Origin: DATEPR01 sp963780635
GTDB lineage: Bacteria; Actinomycetota; Actinomycetes; Mycobacteriales; Pseudonocardiaceae
Assembly: GCA_963780635.1 (NCBI GenBank)
Contig: CAWACW010000010.1
Span: forward strand, 124,001-188,000
Direction of reading: 5' to 3'
Length of the DNA stretch: 64,000 nt
Part shown: positions 25,296 to 33,632 of the stretch, in pieces
How the letters are laid out: the number at the start of each line of letters is the position of its first letter
How positions within the stretch are numbered: the first letter of the stretch is position 1
Notes under the pieces: generated by a model
What the model was told of the DNA's origin: nothing
Databases searched by the model: none
Seen by the model: the letters and a program-made list of their open reading frames with translations, nothing else
Program-made: the position numbers and the translations under genes

Positions 25296-26384
25296 TCAGC
25301 CGCCTGCGTAGGACGTGCGCGTGGCCGAGCCGAACGCCAGGGTCCACCACTCCTGCGCGAGCACGGTCGGCGGCGTCTCCGGGTGTGCCACCACGTACTC
25401 GGCCGCGATCCGCAACGCGAGCGGCACACCGCGACAGGACACGGCCAGCGACCGCACCGCCGCTTGATGCGCTGCCGCTCGACGCCCGATCAGCGCGCCC
25501 AACAGTGCGACGGAGTCGTCGAGCGGCAACGGGTCCAGCTCGATGCGCTCTGCCCCGGGCCGTCGTACCAGATCGGCCAGGGGATCCCGGCTGGTGACCA
25601 CCACCCGGCAGCACGCGGCGCCCGGCAACAGCGGCAGAACCTGGTCGACGCAGGTCACGTCGTCCAGCACGACCAGCACGTGGCGGTCGGCGAGCAGGTC
25701 GCGGTAGCGGGCCTGGCGTTGCGCCGGGTCGGCGGGCACGGCCCGGGCCGGCATGCCCAGCCCGCGCAGCAGCGTCGCGAGCGCGTCGGCAGGCGGGACC
25801 GCGTCGCCCGAATCGTGGTCACGCAGATCGATATGGAGGCAGCCGTCACGGAAGCGCGAACCTACCTCATGCGCCCACTGTGTCACGAGGGCAGTTTTAC
25901 CGACTCCGGGCGCTCCGAAAACGACAACAACAGGCGAATCCGCCGCATCCAGCTCGACGAGTTGGGCGACCCGTCCGGTAAATCCTGGCACCGCGCGTGG
26001 CAGTTGTAGCCGGGTGATTTTTGTTGACGTGTCGTAGCGCGCCATGTTATTACCCGATGGTCGTTCCCTGCCGAACTCCTCGACCCGGTCCCGCGCGTTC
26101 GCGAACGTGACGATTTCCGCCGGGGTTGCGCCGAGCAGACTCACCAACACATCGAAACGATCAGTGGGTGGTAGTGTCTTGCCGGTGAAGTAGTCGCCGA
26201 TGACACCGTGTGCCCAGCCGGTACGCCCGGCCAGTTCTCGGTACGTCAGCGGGGAATCGCCGCGCTGCCTGGCGTGCCTGCGCCGCAGCCTGCGGAGTTC
26301 GTTGGCCAGTTCCGCTTTGGTCAGGATCTCTTCCATATCAGCCGGGGAAAGCGCGGTCGCCCCATTTCCCGGCTGATCGGCCAT
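25296..26384 (-). CDS. NB-ARC ATPase regulator with N-terminal XRE-type helix-turn-helix
   Basis: A 362-residue regulator. The start at 26384 has GGAG upstream. Residues about 24-90 form a helix-turn-helix of the XRE type (LTYRELAGRTGWAHGVIGDY). An NB-ARC ATPase follows: P-loop GAPGVGKTA (157-165), LVVLDDV, VVVTSRD and the GVPLALR motif. NB-ARC regulators usually continue into TPR repeats or a winged helix; this one stops soon after GxPLAL, so it is short for the class. It is divergent from two tiny peptide genes, the normal place for a pathway-specific switch, and could bind the 10-bp repeats at 26567-26594. Confidence 0.85.
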   Translation of the reverse strand: MADQPGNGATALSPADMEEILTKAELANELRRLRRRHARQRGDSPLTYRELAGRTGWAHGVIGDYFTGKTLPPTDRFDVLVSLLGATPAEIVTFANARDRVEEFGRERPSGNNMARYDTSTKITRLQLPRAVPGFTGRVAQLVELDAADSPVVVVFGAPGVGKTALVTQWAHEVGSRFRDGCLHIDLRDHDSGDAVPPADALATLLRGLGMPARAVPADPAQRQARYRDLLADRHVLVVLDDVTCVDQVLPLLPGAACCRVVVTSRDPLADLVRRPGAERIELDPLPLDDSVALLGALIGRRAAAHQAAVRSLAVSCRGVPLALRIAAEYVVAHPETPPTVLAQEWWTLAFGSATRTSYAGG

Positions 26385-26566
26385 ATCCGTCTCCGTCGTG
26401 AGTCCGCGCCTGCGCGGCCAGAGTAATCCCGATGGGCCGGACCGGAATACCCCCGCCGGTGTGACTGCGCTGCTGTAACACCTCTTTTCGCACCAGGTCC
26501 GTACAGCGCGATTACTGACCGTCGTATCCGGCCATTCGCGCATTCCGTGAGGATTACGCCGGACCG

Positions 26567-26594
26567 TTGTCCGGTGTTGTCCGGCCGCGTCCGG
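26567..26594 (+). promoter_or_regulatory. Three direct repeats at exact 10-bp period, upstream of the peptide genes
   Basis: TTGTCCGG (26567-26574), TTGTCCGG (26577-26584) and GCGTCCGG (26587-26594) are spaced by exactly 10 bp, so all face the same side of the helix. They lie 98-125 bases before the first peptide gene. Direct repeats of this kind are used by several actinomycete pathway regulators. A separate perfect palindrome GGCGGATCCGCC (26643-26654) lies nearer the gene, about 25 bases before its ribosome site. Confidence 0.5.
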
Positions 26595-26691
26595 AATACG
26601 GTCCCGGTCGCGCCGCGGTTTGGCACCATTCGCTGGTTGGCGGGCGGATCCGCCTGCCGATCTATCCAATGAGGACTCAAAGGAGTTGGGC

Positions 26692-26790
26692 ATGAAGAAG
26701 ATCACCGTGCGCAAGACGGGCACCGTGCGGCTGACCTCGGCTGCGGCGCCGCTCTACGGCTCCACCTGCGGCATCATCCGGACGGCCTGA
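26692..26790 (+). CDS. Putative precursor peptide 1 (32 aa)
   Basis: A 32-residue basic peptide: MKKITVRKTG, then TVRLTSAAAP, then LYGSTCGIIRTA. AAAGGAG lies six bases before the ATG. Its first 26 residues are identical to those of the gene at 26840, while 10 of the 26 codons differ, all silently. That pattern shows both are translated and held by selection. The variable tail after the single Cys26 (GIIRTA here, KLILA there) is what a leader-plus-product peptide family would show. A PqqD-like/M50 gene and a TPR gene follow on the same strand. No modifying enzyme is evident, so the mature form (modified, cleaved or plain signal peptide) is unknown. Confidence 0.75.
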   Translation: MKKITVRKTGTVRLTSAAAPLYGSTCGIIRTA

Positions 26791-26839
26791 CGCGGATATC
26801 ACAACCAGTGGTGACCGCACACGCGGGAGGTGAACTGCG

Positions 26840-26935
26840 ATGAAGAAGATCACGGTACGCAAGACGGGCACTGTCCGCCTGACGTCGGCGGCAGCGCCGC
26901 TGTACGGCTCGACCTGCAAGCTGATCCTGGCGTGA
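26840..26935 (+). CDS. Putative precursor peptide 2 (31 aa)
   Basis: A 31-residue sister of the preceding gene: MKKITVRKTG, TVRLTSAAAP, LYGSTCKLILA. The ribosome site GGGAGGTGA precedes the ATG, 49 bases after the first peptide's stop. Only the last five residues differ from the sister in sequence and length. The N-terminal half carries six Lys/Arg; the C-terminal tail is short and hydrophobic. A conserved A-A-A-P-L-Y-G-S-T-C block could be a cleavage or recognition region. A strong hairpin follows before the processing genes. Confidence 0.75.
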   Translation: MKKITVRKTGTVRLTSAAAPLYGSTCKLILA

Positions 26936-26963
26936 CCAGGACACGGTGAAACGTGAGTAGGGC

Positions 26964-26995
26964 CGGTCGGCCGGCATGGCCTGCCGCGCCGACCG
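26964..26995 (+). terminator. Strong hairpin between peptide genes and processing genes (attenuator)
   Basis: CGGTCGGC (26964-26971) pairs with GCCGACCG (26988-26995), and the inner CGGCA (26972-26976) pairs with TGCCG (26982-26986). This gives 13 base pairs with one bulged C and a 5-base loop. It starts 29 bases after the second peptide's stop and ends 32 bases before the next gene. A partial terminator here would yield many peptide messages for each processing-gene message, a common arrangement for precursor peptide operons. The role is inferred from position. Confidence 0.6.
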
Positions 26996-27027
26996 TGCCG
27001 ACCGCCGACCCGACCGAGGTGCTGACG

Positions 27028-28228
27028 ATGACCGTGTCGTTCGACCCGGACCTCCCGCTGTCCGTATACCCCCTGACGTATCTCGACGAAGGTGACGAGG
27101 TCACCGTCGGCCGTACGGACACCAACACCTTCGCCGTCCTGCCCGTCGACGGTGCCGCGCTGCTGCGCCAACTCGCCAGCGGCATGTCGCCACGGCAGGG
27201 CAAGCAGTGGTACGCCGAGCAGTACGGTGAGGATGTCGACATCGACGAGTTCCTCGCCGTGCTGGACGAGCTGGAACTACTGGCCCCGCAGGACACCCAG
27301 CCGGTGGTGGCCCAGCCGGTGCGGGTCCGCTGGCAGCGGCTCGGTCGCGCGATGTTCTCGCCGGTCGCCTGGGCTGGCTACGCCGTCCTGCTCGTCGCTG
27401 ACGATCGTCGTCATGGCGCGCCAGCCCGACCTGGTGCCCCGATACCAGAATCTGTTCTTCACCCGGTACCTCGTGCTCCTGGAACTGGGCATCTACCTCG
27501 GCCAGATCCCGCTCATCCTGGTGCACGAGGCGTTCCACGCGCTCGCGGGCAGGCGGCTCGGGCTGCCGTCGAGCCTCAGCATCGGCCGTCGCCTGTACTT
27601 CGTCGTGTTCGAGACGGCGCTCGACGGGCTGGTCGTGGTGCCGAGGCGCCGTCGGTACCTGCCGATGCTGGCCGGGATGATCGCCGACGTCCTGATCATC
27701 GCCCTGTTGACGCTGGTGGCAGCCGCGTTGCGCGGGGGCGGCGGCACCGAGGCCGCGATCAGCCGGTTCCTGCTGGCGCTGGCATTCGGCACCGTGCTGC
27801 GCCTGGCCTGGCAGTTCTACTTCTTCCTGCGCACCGACATCTACTACCTGGTCGTGACGGCGTTGGGCTGCGTCGACCTGCACACCGTGGCCCGCGACCT
27901 GCTGGCCAACCGGTTCAACCGGCTGCTGGGCCGGACCGGACGGCTCGTCGACGAGTCGGCCTGGCATCCCCGCGACCGCGCTGCCGCCCGCTGGTACTCC
28001 TGGCTGATCCTCGCCGGCTACACGTTCGTCATCGTGGTCGCCGTCGTCGCGCTGATCCCGGCGATCGTGCGGATGATCAGCATCTTCCTGTCCCACCTCG
28101 AGGGCACGTCCTCGGCACTGGGTGTCGCCGACGCGCTCGTCTTCCTCGGCCTCAACGTCGCGCAGTTCGTGATAGCGGGTGTGCTCGCCGTGCGGGCCAG
28201 GACCAAGACCCGCGTCGCCGTCGCCTGA
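27028..28228 (+). pseudogene. PqqD-like domain plus M50-type zinc metalloprotease, one frameshift
   Basis: From the ATG at 27028 (GAGGTG upstream) the first about 90 residues form a PqqD-like, winged-helix peptide-recognition module (LDEGDEVTVGRTDTNTFAVL ... DIDEFLAVLDELELL). A hydrophobic segment follows (PVAWAGYAVLLV). Near 27395-27400 the frame changes by one base, and the sequence continues as MARQPDLVPRYQ and a polytopic membrane domain with HEAFHALAGRRLG, the HEXXH zinc motif of M50-type site-2 proteases. In-frame segments on both sides are clean to 28228. An independent start at the ATG at 27413 would give a 271-residue protease. I think it is one gene of about 400 residues with a single indel (error or mutation). 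Substrate presumed to be the upstream peptides. Confidence 0.75.
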
Positions 28229-28258
28229 CCACCTCCCATCCCTGTCCTGGAGCAGCAC

Positions 28259-30349
28259 ATGACCGAGTCACGCCACCAGTGGATCGCCGCGTCCTCACAG
28301 GCAGAACGGGCCGAACTCGCTTCGGGGCTGCGGCTGCCGGCCACGCTGTCGCCCGACGTCTCCGCGCACCGTCTGCACCGGGGCCCGTACACGGCGGCAG
28401 GCGCGATCCTGCGCTCGGTGGTGCCCGCCGCGCTGCGGCAGCACCCGGCCGTGGTCAGCGGCCGGGACGTCGAACTGCTGTCGGTGGCGCCCGAGCTGGC
28501 GACGCTGATCCAGGCGACCAAGGAAACGCTGACCTCGCTGGCCGTACCGGACGAGCGGACCAGGTTCTACTCGCGGCTGCGGACACTGCGGCTGACCCAT
28601 GGTGTCGTGGAGTTCCTGCGCGATCACGTGGCCGCACTGGCCGACGGGCCGCGCTCGCAGGTGATCTTCGATGTCGGCGACACCGACCCGACGGACATCG
28701 AGTTCGTCGCGGTGGCACTGCGCAGGCTCGATCCCGCGCTGGTCACGCTCGTCGTGTGCACGGGCACCGGTGAGTTGCCCGAGCAACTGGCCGACGCACT
28801 GCGTACCTACGCCGTGCCGGTGACGGGCGCGACACGGGCCGCCGAGGCGCTCGCGACGACCGACCCGGTCGAGCTGGCGAACAGGTACGTCGACTCGGAC
28901 GGCACCGACGACCGGGCAGAGCCGCTCGCCGCGTACGAGGGCCTGGCCGCCGACGTGCGAGCCGGACTGCACGACGCCAGGGCGGACGAACTGGCGCGGC
29001 TGGGCGAGACGTCGCCGGCGCTCGGTGCGATCCCGTGGCACCGCGAGCGGGGCAGCGACCCCGCGGGTGCGGGCGCGCAGGCGCTGCGGGTCGCGTTGGA
29101 CTACTGCATCGACATGGGCTTCTACGACGCCACGGTCGACTTCGGGGTGCGCGGCCGGGCCGTGATCGACTGGACCGAGCAGTTCGAGCTGTGGTGGATC
29201 TTCACCACGAAGATGACCACGTCACTGGCCGCGCTCGGCAGGCCGGAGGAGGCCGAGGAGCTCTACATCGAGGTGCTCAACTTCACCGACGCACCGACGG
29301 CGCACATGCAGGTCGCCTACGCCACCGGGATGCTCTACACCCGCCATCACGACGTGGGGCACCGCGACCACCGCAGGGCGAAAGGCCTGCTGCACCAGGC
29401 GATCGCGTTCGCGGGACTGGTGTTCGACGGCAAGGAGAGGCTGTTCCACACGGTGTTCAACCGCAACGGTCTGGCGCTGGTCGAGACGCACCTGGGCAAC
29501 CTGCCCGAGGCGCTGCGCCTGGTGACCGACGGGCTCGCCCTGCTGGACCGGGAACTGGAGCCGGACGAGCACCGGCTGCACCGCTCGGTGCTGCGTTACA
29601 ACCGGGCCCAGGTGCTGGTCGGCCTCGGCAGGCTGGCGGAGGCCCTGGCCGACTACGACGCCGTCATCGGCGCCGACCCGAACTATCCCGAGTACCACTT
29701 CGACCGCGCCAACCTGCTGCACCGATTGGGCCGCGACGAGGAGGCGCTGGCCGAGTACGACATCACGATCGCGCTGGGACCGCCGTTCCCGGAGGCCTAC
29801 TACAACCGTGCCGAGCTGCGGCTCGACGCGGGCGCGACGGATCACGCACTGGCCGGCATGAGCTACGTGCTGGAGCTTGATCCCGCGTTCCTGGACGCCT
29901 ACATCAATCGCGCCGGCATCCTGCTCGCCGACGGCGACCTGGACGGCGCGCTCGCCGACGCGACGGCGGGCCTGCTGCTGGAGCCGGCCAATCCGTACCT
30001 GCACACCGTGGTCGGCCAGGTGCATGCCGAGCGGGAGGAGTTCGCCGCCGCACGCTCGGCGTTCGACGAGGCACTGGCGGGCGCCCCGGACCTGGTATCG
30101 GCACTGGCGGGCCGGGCAGGGGTGGCCTGCGAACTGGGCGACGTCACGACGGCGATCACCGACCTGTCGGCCGCGGTCGCCGCGTCGCCCCAGGACGCCG
30201 GCCTCCAGTTCAATCTGGCGTTCGCCTACCGGTCGGCACAACGCTGGGACGACGCGCTCGCGCACCTGAACGCGGCGGCCGAGCTGGCGCCGGGCGACCC
30301 GGAGATCACCCTGGCACGGGAACAGTGCCGCGAGAAGGCGTCCGCGTGA
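28259..30349 (+). CDS. 696-residue TPR protein of the peptide locus
   Basis: ATG at 28259 with GGAG upstream, 30 bases after the protease gene. Residues 1 to about 250 form a soluble domain of no known family (contains RGPYTAAGAILRSVVP and LTHGVVEFLRDHVAAL). Residues about 260-420 are helical with conserved aromatics (IDWTEQFELWWIFTTKMTT). From about 440 to the end at least six TPR repeats are seen (RYNRAQVLVGLGRLAEALAD, YHFDRANLLHRLGRDEEALA, AYYNRAELRLDAG and others). No signal peptide or membrane segment. TPR folds bind peptides or proteins, so a peptide-binding, receptor or scaffold role fits the location. No enzymatic motif was seen. Confidence 0.85.
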   Translation: MTESRHQWIAASSQAERAELASGLRLPATLSPDVSAHRLHRGPYTAAGAILRSVVPAALRQHPAVVSGRDVELLSVAPELATLIQATKETLTSLAVPDERTRFYSRLRTLRLTHGVVEFLRDHVAALADGPRSQVIFDVGDTDPTDIEFVAVALRRLDPALVTLVVCTGTGELPEQLADALRTYAVPVTGATRAAEALATTDPVELANRYVDSDGTDDRAEPLAAYEGLAADVRAGLHDARADELARLGETSPALGAIPWHRERGSDPAGAGAQALRVALDYCIDMGFYDATVDFGVRGRAVIDWTEQFELWWIFTTKMTTSLAALGRPEEAEELYIEVLNFTDAPTAHMQVAYATGMLYTRHHDVGHRDHRRAKGLLHQAIAFAGLVFDGKERLFHTVFNRNGLALVETHLGNLPEALRLVTDGLALLDRELEPDEHRLHRSVLRYNRAQVLVGLGRLAEALADYDAVIGADPNYPEYHFDRANLLHRLGRDEEALAEYDITIALGPPFPEAYYNRAELRLDAGATDHALAGMSYVLELDPAFLDAYINRAGILLADGDLDGALADATAGLLLEPANPYLHTVVGQVHAEREEFAAARSAFDEALAGAPDLVSALAGRAGVACELGDVTTAITDLSAAVAASPQDAGLQFNLAFAYRSAQRWDDALAHLNAAAELAPGDPEITLAREQCREKASA

Positions 30350-30376
30350 GGTGTCCTCGCCGGGGCCGGGTCCGCG

Positions 30377-31171
30377 TCATTCCGGTCGGGGATCCCAGCG
30401 GAAGCGGCGGATCGCGACAGCCGCGCCGACGACGCCCCAGATCAGCAGCACCCCGAGGTGCGGCCAGTCGAAGCCGGCGTGCTGGGCGAACGGTCCGAGC
30501 AACGCCTGGTTGAACGGCCGCACCGGCAGCACGCCCGCGATGCCGTTGAGCACATCGGAGTGGATCGGGAAGTAGGTGCCCGAGATGAACACCAGCGGGA
30601 ACAGCACGAACTGCACGACCGCCGGTGCCGCTTCGGAATTGCGGATCAGCGAGGCGACGGCCACACCGAGAGCGCAGAAACTCGCCGCACCGAGCACGAG
30701 GGTCACCAGCAGGGCGCCCCAGTGCGTGGGCAGCGGCACCCCGTAGAGCCTGCCGATGCCGATGATCAGGGCGACATCGACGATGCTGACCATGATGCAG
30801 TGCGCGAGCAGTCCGACGAAGTAGATCCACGCGGGCAGCGGGGTGGCGCGCAGTCGTTTGAGGATGCCGGTCTGCCTGCGCGCGGCCAGCACGATGGCGA
30901 GCTGGCTGTAGCAGGCGCCCAACACCGACAGCGCGGCGATCGTGGGCACGTAGTACTGCAGGCCGGAAAGCCCGTTGTAGAAAGGACTCGGCCCGCTGCC
31001 GGCGAACACGGCGCCGAAGATCAGAATGATCACGACCGGGAACACGAAGGTGAAGAACGCGCTCTGCGGATTGCGCCAGAACGACAGCTGCTCGTAGCGG
31101 ATCTGGTGCCACAGCAGGCCGAGATTGCGCTGACCGGTCACACTCGGGACCGGCGCACTGGTGGTGGTCAT
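30377..31171 (-). CDS. ABC-2 type exporter permease
   Basis: A 264-residue integral membrane protein with six hydrophobic segments. It shows the typical ABC-2 opening (WHQIRYEQLSFWRNPQSAFF) and the GILKRLRATPLPAW loop. Its ATG overlaps the stop of the ATPase gene by one base (TGATG), so the two are coupled. It forms a DrrAB-like drug or peptide exporter with the ATPase. It is on the opposite strand and ends 27 bases from the end of the TPR gene, so it is not in the peptide operon but may still serve it. Confidence 0.9.
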   Translation of the reverse strand: MTTTSAPVPSVTGQRNLGLLWHQIRYEQLSFWRNPQSAFFTFVFPVVIILIFGAVFAGSGPSPFYNGLSGLQYYVPTIAALSVLGACYSQLAIVLAARRQTGILKRLRATPLPAWIYFVGLLAHCIMVSIVDVALIIGIGRLYGVPLPTHWGALLVTLVLGAASFCALGVAVASLIRNSEAAPAVVQFVLFPLVFISGTYFPIHSDVLNGIAGVLPVRPFNQALLGPFAQHAGFDWPHLGVLLIWGVVGAAVAIRRFRWDPRPE

Positions 31172-32130
31172 CAGGCGTTCCTCATCTCGGCGCGGCGCCG
31201 GCGGGACTTCTTGGGCGGTGCCGGATCGTCGGCCGGGTCGCCGGTCAGGCGCAGGTAGACGTCCTCCAGGCTGGGCCGGTCCACGGCCAACCGGCTCAGC
31301 GTCAGGCCGTGGTCGAGTGCCCAGCCGGTGAGCCGGTGCAGCAGTTCGGTCGGCTCGTCGGTGTGCAGGGTGAGCAGCCCGTCGCCGTCGACCGTCGGCT
31401 CGAACGGCAGGTCGCCGACGACGTATCCCTGGGGTGGCGCGAAGCGAATCCGGGCCTGGGCGGTGTCGCGGCCACCGATGGTCGCCGGTGGGCCTGCCGC
31501 GACGATCTGTCCGGCGGTGATGACCGCGACGCGGTCGGCCAGTGCTTGGGCCTCGTCCATGTAGTGGGTCGTGAGCAGGATCGTGGTGCCTGCCGACCGC
31601 AGGTTCTCCACCACCTGCCACGCCCCGCGCCGGGCGTTCGGATCGAACCCGGTGGTGGGTTCGTCCAGGAACAGCAGACGAGGGTTGCCGATCATGCCCA
31701 GGGCGAGGTCCAGGCGGCGTTTCTGCCCACCGGAGAGATCCTTGACCTTCTGCCGCAGTTGGGGAGTCAGGTCGACCAGGTCGATCACGCCGTCGACGTC
31801 GCGCGGGTTCGGGTAGTAGCCCGCGTTTCGGGCGACCGTCTCGCGCACCGTCAGATACGGCTCGACCGCGATGTCCTGGAGGACCAGCCCTATCTGTTCC
31901 CGCAGTGCCCGGCCGGATGCCCGATTGCCGGGGTCGTAGCCGAGCACCTCCGCCCGGCCGGTGTCGCGGGACCGGAATCCCTCCAGGATTTCCAGGGTGG
32001 TGGTCTTGCCTGCCCCGTTCGGCCCGAGCAGTGCGAAGATCTCGCCTTCCTCGACGGTGAAGCTGATGCCGCGAACCGCCTCGACCTGACCGTAACTCTT
32101 GCGCAGGTCGTCCACCACGACAGCACTCAT
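31171..32130 (-). CDS. ABC exporter ATPase (DrrA/CcmA-type)
   Basis: A 319-residue ATPase: Walker A GPNGAGKTT, LSGGQKRRLDLALG signature, Walker B LLFLDEPTTGFDP, H-loop TTHYMDEA, then a C-terminal DUF4162-type domain. Start at 32130 (MSAVVVDDLRKSYG). Exporters of this type remove drugs, lipids or peptides, and the paired permease is the next gene. The C-terminus is basic (KKSRRRRAE), unusual but not diagnostic. Confidence 0.92.
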   Translation of the reverse strand: MSAVVVDDLRKSYGQVEAVRGISFTVEEGEIFALLGPNGAGKTTTLEILEGFRSRDTGRAEVLGYDPGNRASGRALREQIGLVLQDIAVEPYLTVRETVARNAGYYPNPRDVDGVIDLVDLTPQLRQKVKDLSGGQKRRLDLALGMIGNPRLLFLDEPTTGFDPNARRGAWQVVENLRSAGTTILLTTHYMDEAQALADRVAVITAGQIVAAGPPATIGGRDTAQARIRFAPPQGYVVGDLPFEPTVDGDGLLTLHTDEPTELLHRLTGWALDHGLTLSRLAVDRPSLEDVYLRLTGDPADDPAPPKKSRRRRAEMRNA

Positions 32131-32334
32131 CGCGCACCACCGGAGCGTCCCGGGCATGCAGCCATCACAAGAACCTTCCTTCCACGGCCTGGAATGCGAT
32201 AACCCCTGCGGCCAAGTATCGGCCACGGCCGTCCACATGTCTGGTCCATTTGTCACTGTCGGATGCCATTGATATGTCAGGGCCCCAGCGTGGTGAATGC
32301 GTAGTGCTGCGGATGCGACCTGGGACTGCTGGCC

Positions 32335-32590
32335 GTGCTGAGGACTGGCCGCGAACACCGCCGCGACGAGTCCGTGATCTCGGCACTCGCGATCGTCGGG
32401 CGCGGGATGTGGTTGCTGCTCATGGCGCACCTGGACATGGTCGCGGCGCACTGGCGGGCCCGCGTACAGCGCGATCGTGGCCGCGCCGGCACTGGTCTTC
32501 GGTTGGCAGGCCACCACGATGTACCACCGAGACCCGACCACACGGCTGACGGTGCCGGCAACCGAAGCCGCGCCCCGGCCGCGTCGTGGT
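32335..32590 (+). pseudogene. Fragment of a conserved membrane protein, frameshifted
   Basis: Two plus-strand pieces in different frames (ISALAIVGRGMWLLLMAHLD up to about 32460, then AYSAIVAAPALVFGWQATTM and YHRDPTTRLTVPATE) join into a coherent small membrane protein sequence. No start codon with a ribosome site is seen and the frame runs on without a proper end. I class it as a remnant. The remaining bases between 32131 and 32770 show nothing else. Confidence 0.4.
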
Positions 32591-32770
32591 GGCTCAGGGC
32601 AGGATGGTCGAAGGACGACCGTGTGCGCTCCATGGCCTGACGTGCCGGCTACTGGACCCGGAACGCGGCCGGCGTGCTCACCACCCGATCGGCGGCAGCC
32701 ATGCGCGGCGAACCGCTCGCCGCACATGGCGACCTGATCCCGGCATCACTGCGCTACTGGGCGTTTCCGT

Positions 32771-33395
32771 TCAGAACAGCGTCGGGTTGATCTCGGACGG
32801 AGGTTTGCGCAGCCGGGTGGCCTGCTCGTAGGCGAACGCATACCCGACCAGGACCGGTTCGCTCCACGCCTGGCCCAGGAAGTCGATGTTGAACGGTCTG
32901 CGGTTGGCCTGATAGCCGGCGGGCACCGTGACGGACAGGTAGCCGCTTTAGGTCGGGAACGAGTTCGCCAGCGCCACCGAACCCGCCGTCGTCGTCATGC
33001 CCTTGACGTCGATGTTGTCCTTGAGCAGCACCGGGATGCCCAGCAGCGGTCCGTGCGGGCCGCGCCTCGCCTTGTCGGCGGCCTTCGCCTTCGGCGATGG
33101 CCTCAGGGTTGATCGCCCGTACCCCGTTGAGCGACGGGCCTGCGGTGCTCAGCGCCGCGATGCGCTCGAGGTAGGCCGTGACCAGCTCCTCGCTGGTGAT
33201 CCTGCGGGCGTCGAGCAACGTGCCGAGCTGGGCGACGGTGGCCGTCTCCAGATCGACCAGCGATCTCACCTCGGCCGATCCCGGCGATGCCGCCGCCGGG
33301 ATCGCGGGCAGTCCGGCAGCCGCGGTCGCTACTCCGGCAGCGGCCGCGCCACGTAACACCGTGCGACGGGACATGCCGTTCCGCTGGTCACTCAC
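32771..33395 (-). pseudogene. Secreted amidase (amidase-signature family), internal deletion
   Basis: The 5' part from 33395 codes a twin-arginine signal (MSRRTVLRGAAAAG, then AIPAAAS) and the start of an amidase-signature enzyme (SEELVTAYLERIAAL, a VLLKDNID-type segment in a shifted frame, TTTAGSVALANS). The 3' part codes its exact C-terminus (GYLSVTVPAGYQ, FNIDFLGQAWSEP, LVGYAFAYEQATRLR) ending at 32771. About 300 residues between are missing, and at least one frameshift is present. The enzyme is dead. A complete but different amidase is at 58111. Confidence 0.75.
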
Positions 33396-33632
33396 AGGTG
33401 CCTCTCGTTGGTTGGATGATGGCGCAACGAACAAACAGTGGGTGGCACCTGTTTCCCTTGCCCGACGGGGGAAATGACGGTTCTGTCAACCACCCCCGGA
33501 TGCGGCCCGACACTCGTCCGCGGCGGGGCGCTGTGGCCGGCTGCCGCTGGAGTGACGCTGAGTGAGGGCAACGGCAGGGTAGGTCGGCTGCGAGGCGCAT
33601 ACTGGGCACAGCGAGATCGGAAGGAGCGGCCC

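Noticed and set aside
26692..26935. Peptides as lanthipeptide, thiopeptide or lasso precursors
   Set aside because: No LanB/C/M/L, YcaO or lasso cyclase gene is in the window, and the tails have only one Cys and few Ser/Thr.
26692..26935. Peptides as daptide precursors
   Set aside because: Daptide clusters have aminotransferase, oxidoreductase and methyltransferase genes; none is here. The M50-type protease alone is not enough.
30377..32130. ABC exporter as the dedicated exporter of the peptide locus
   Set aside because: It is on the opposite strand and convergent, so it is not in the same transcript. DrrAB-like exporters are common, and the link remains only possible.
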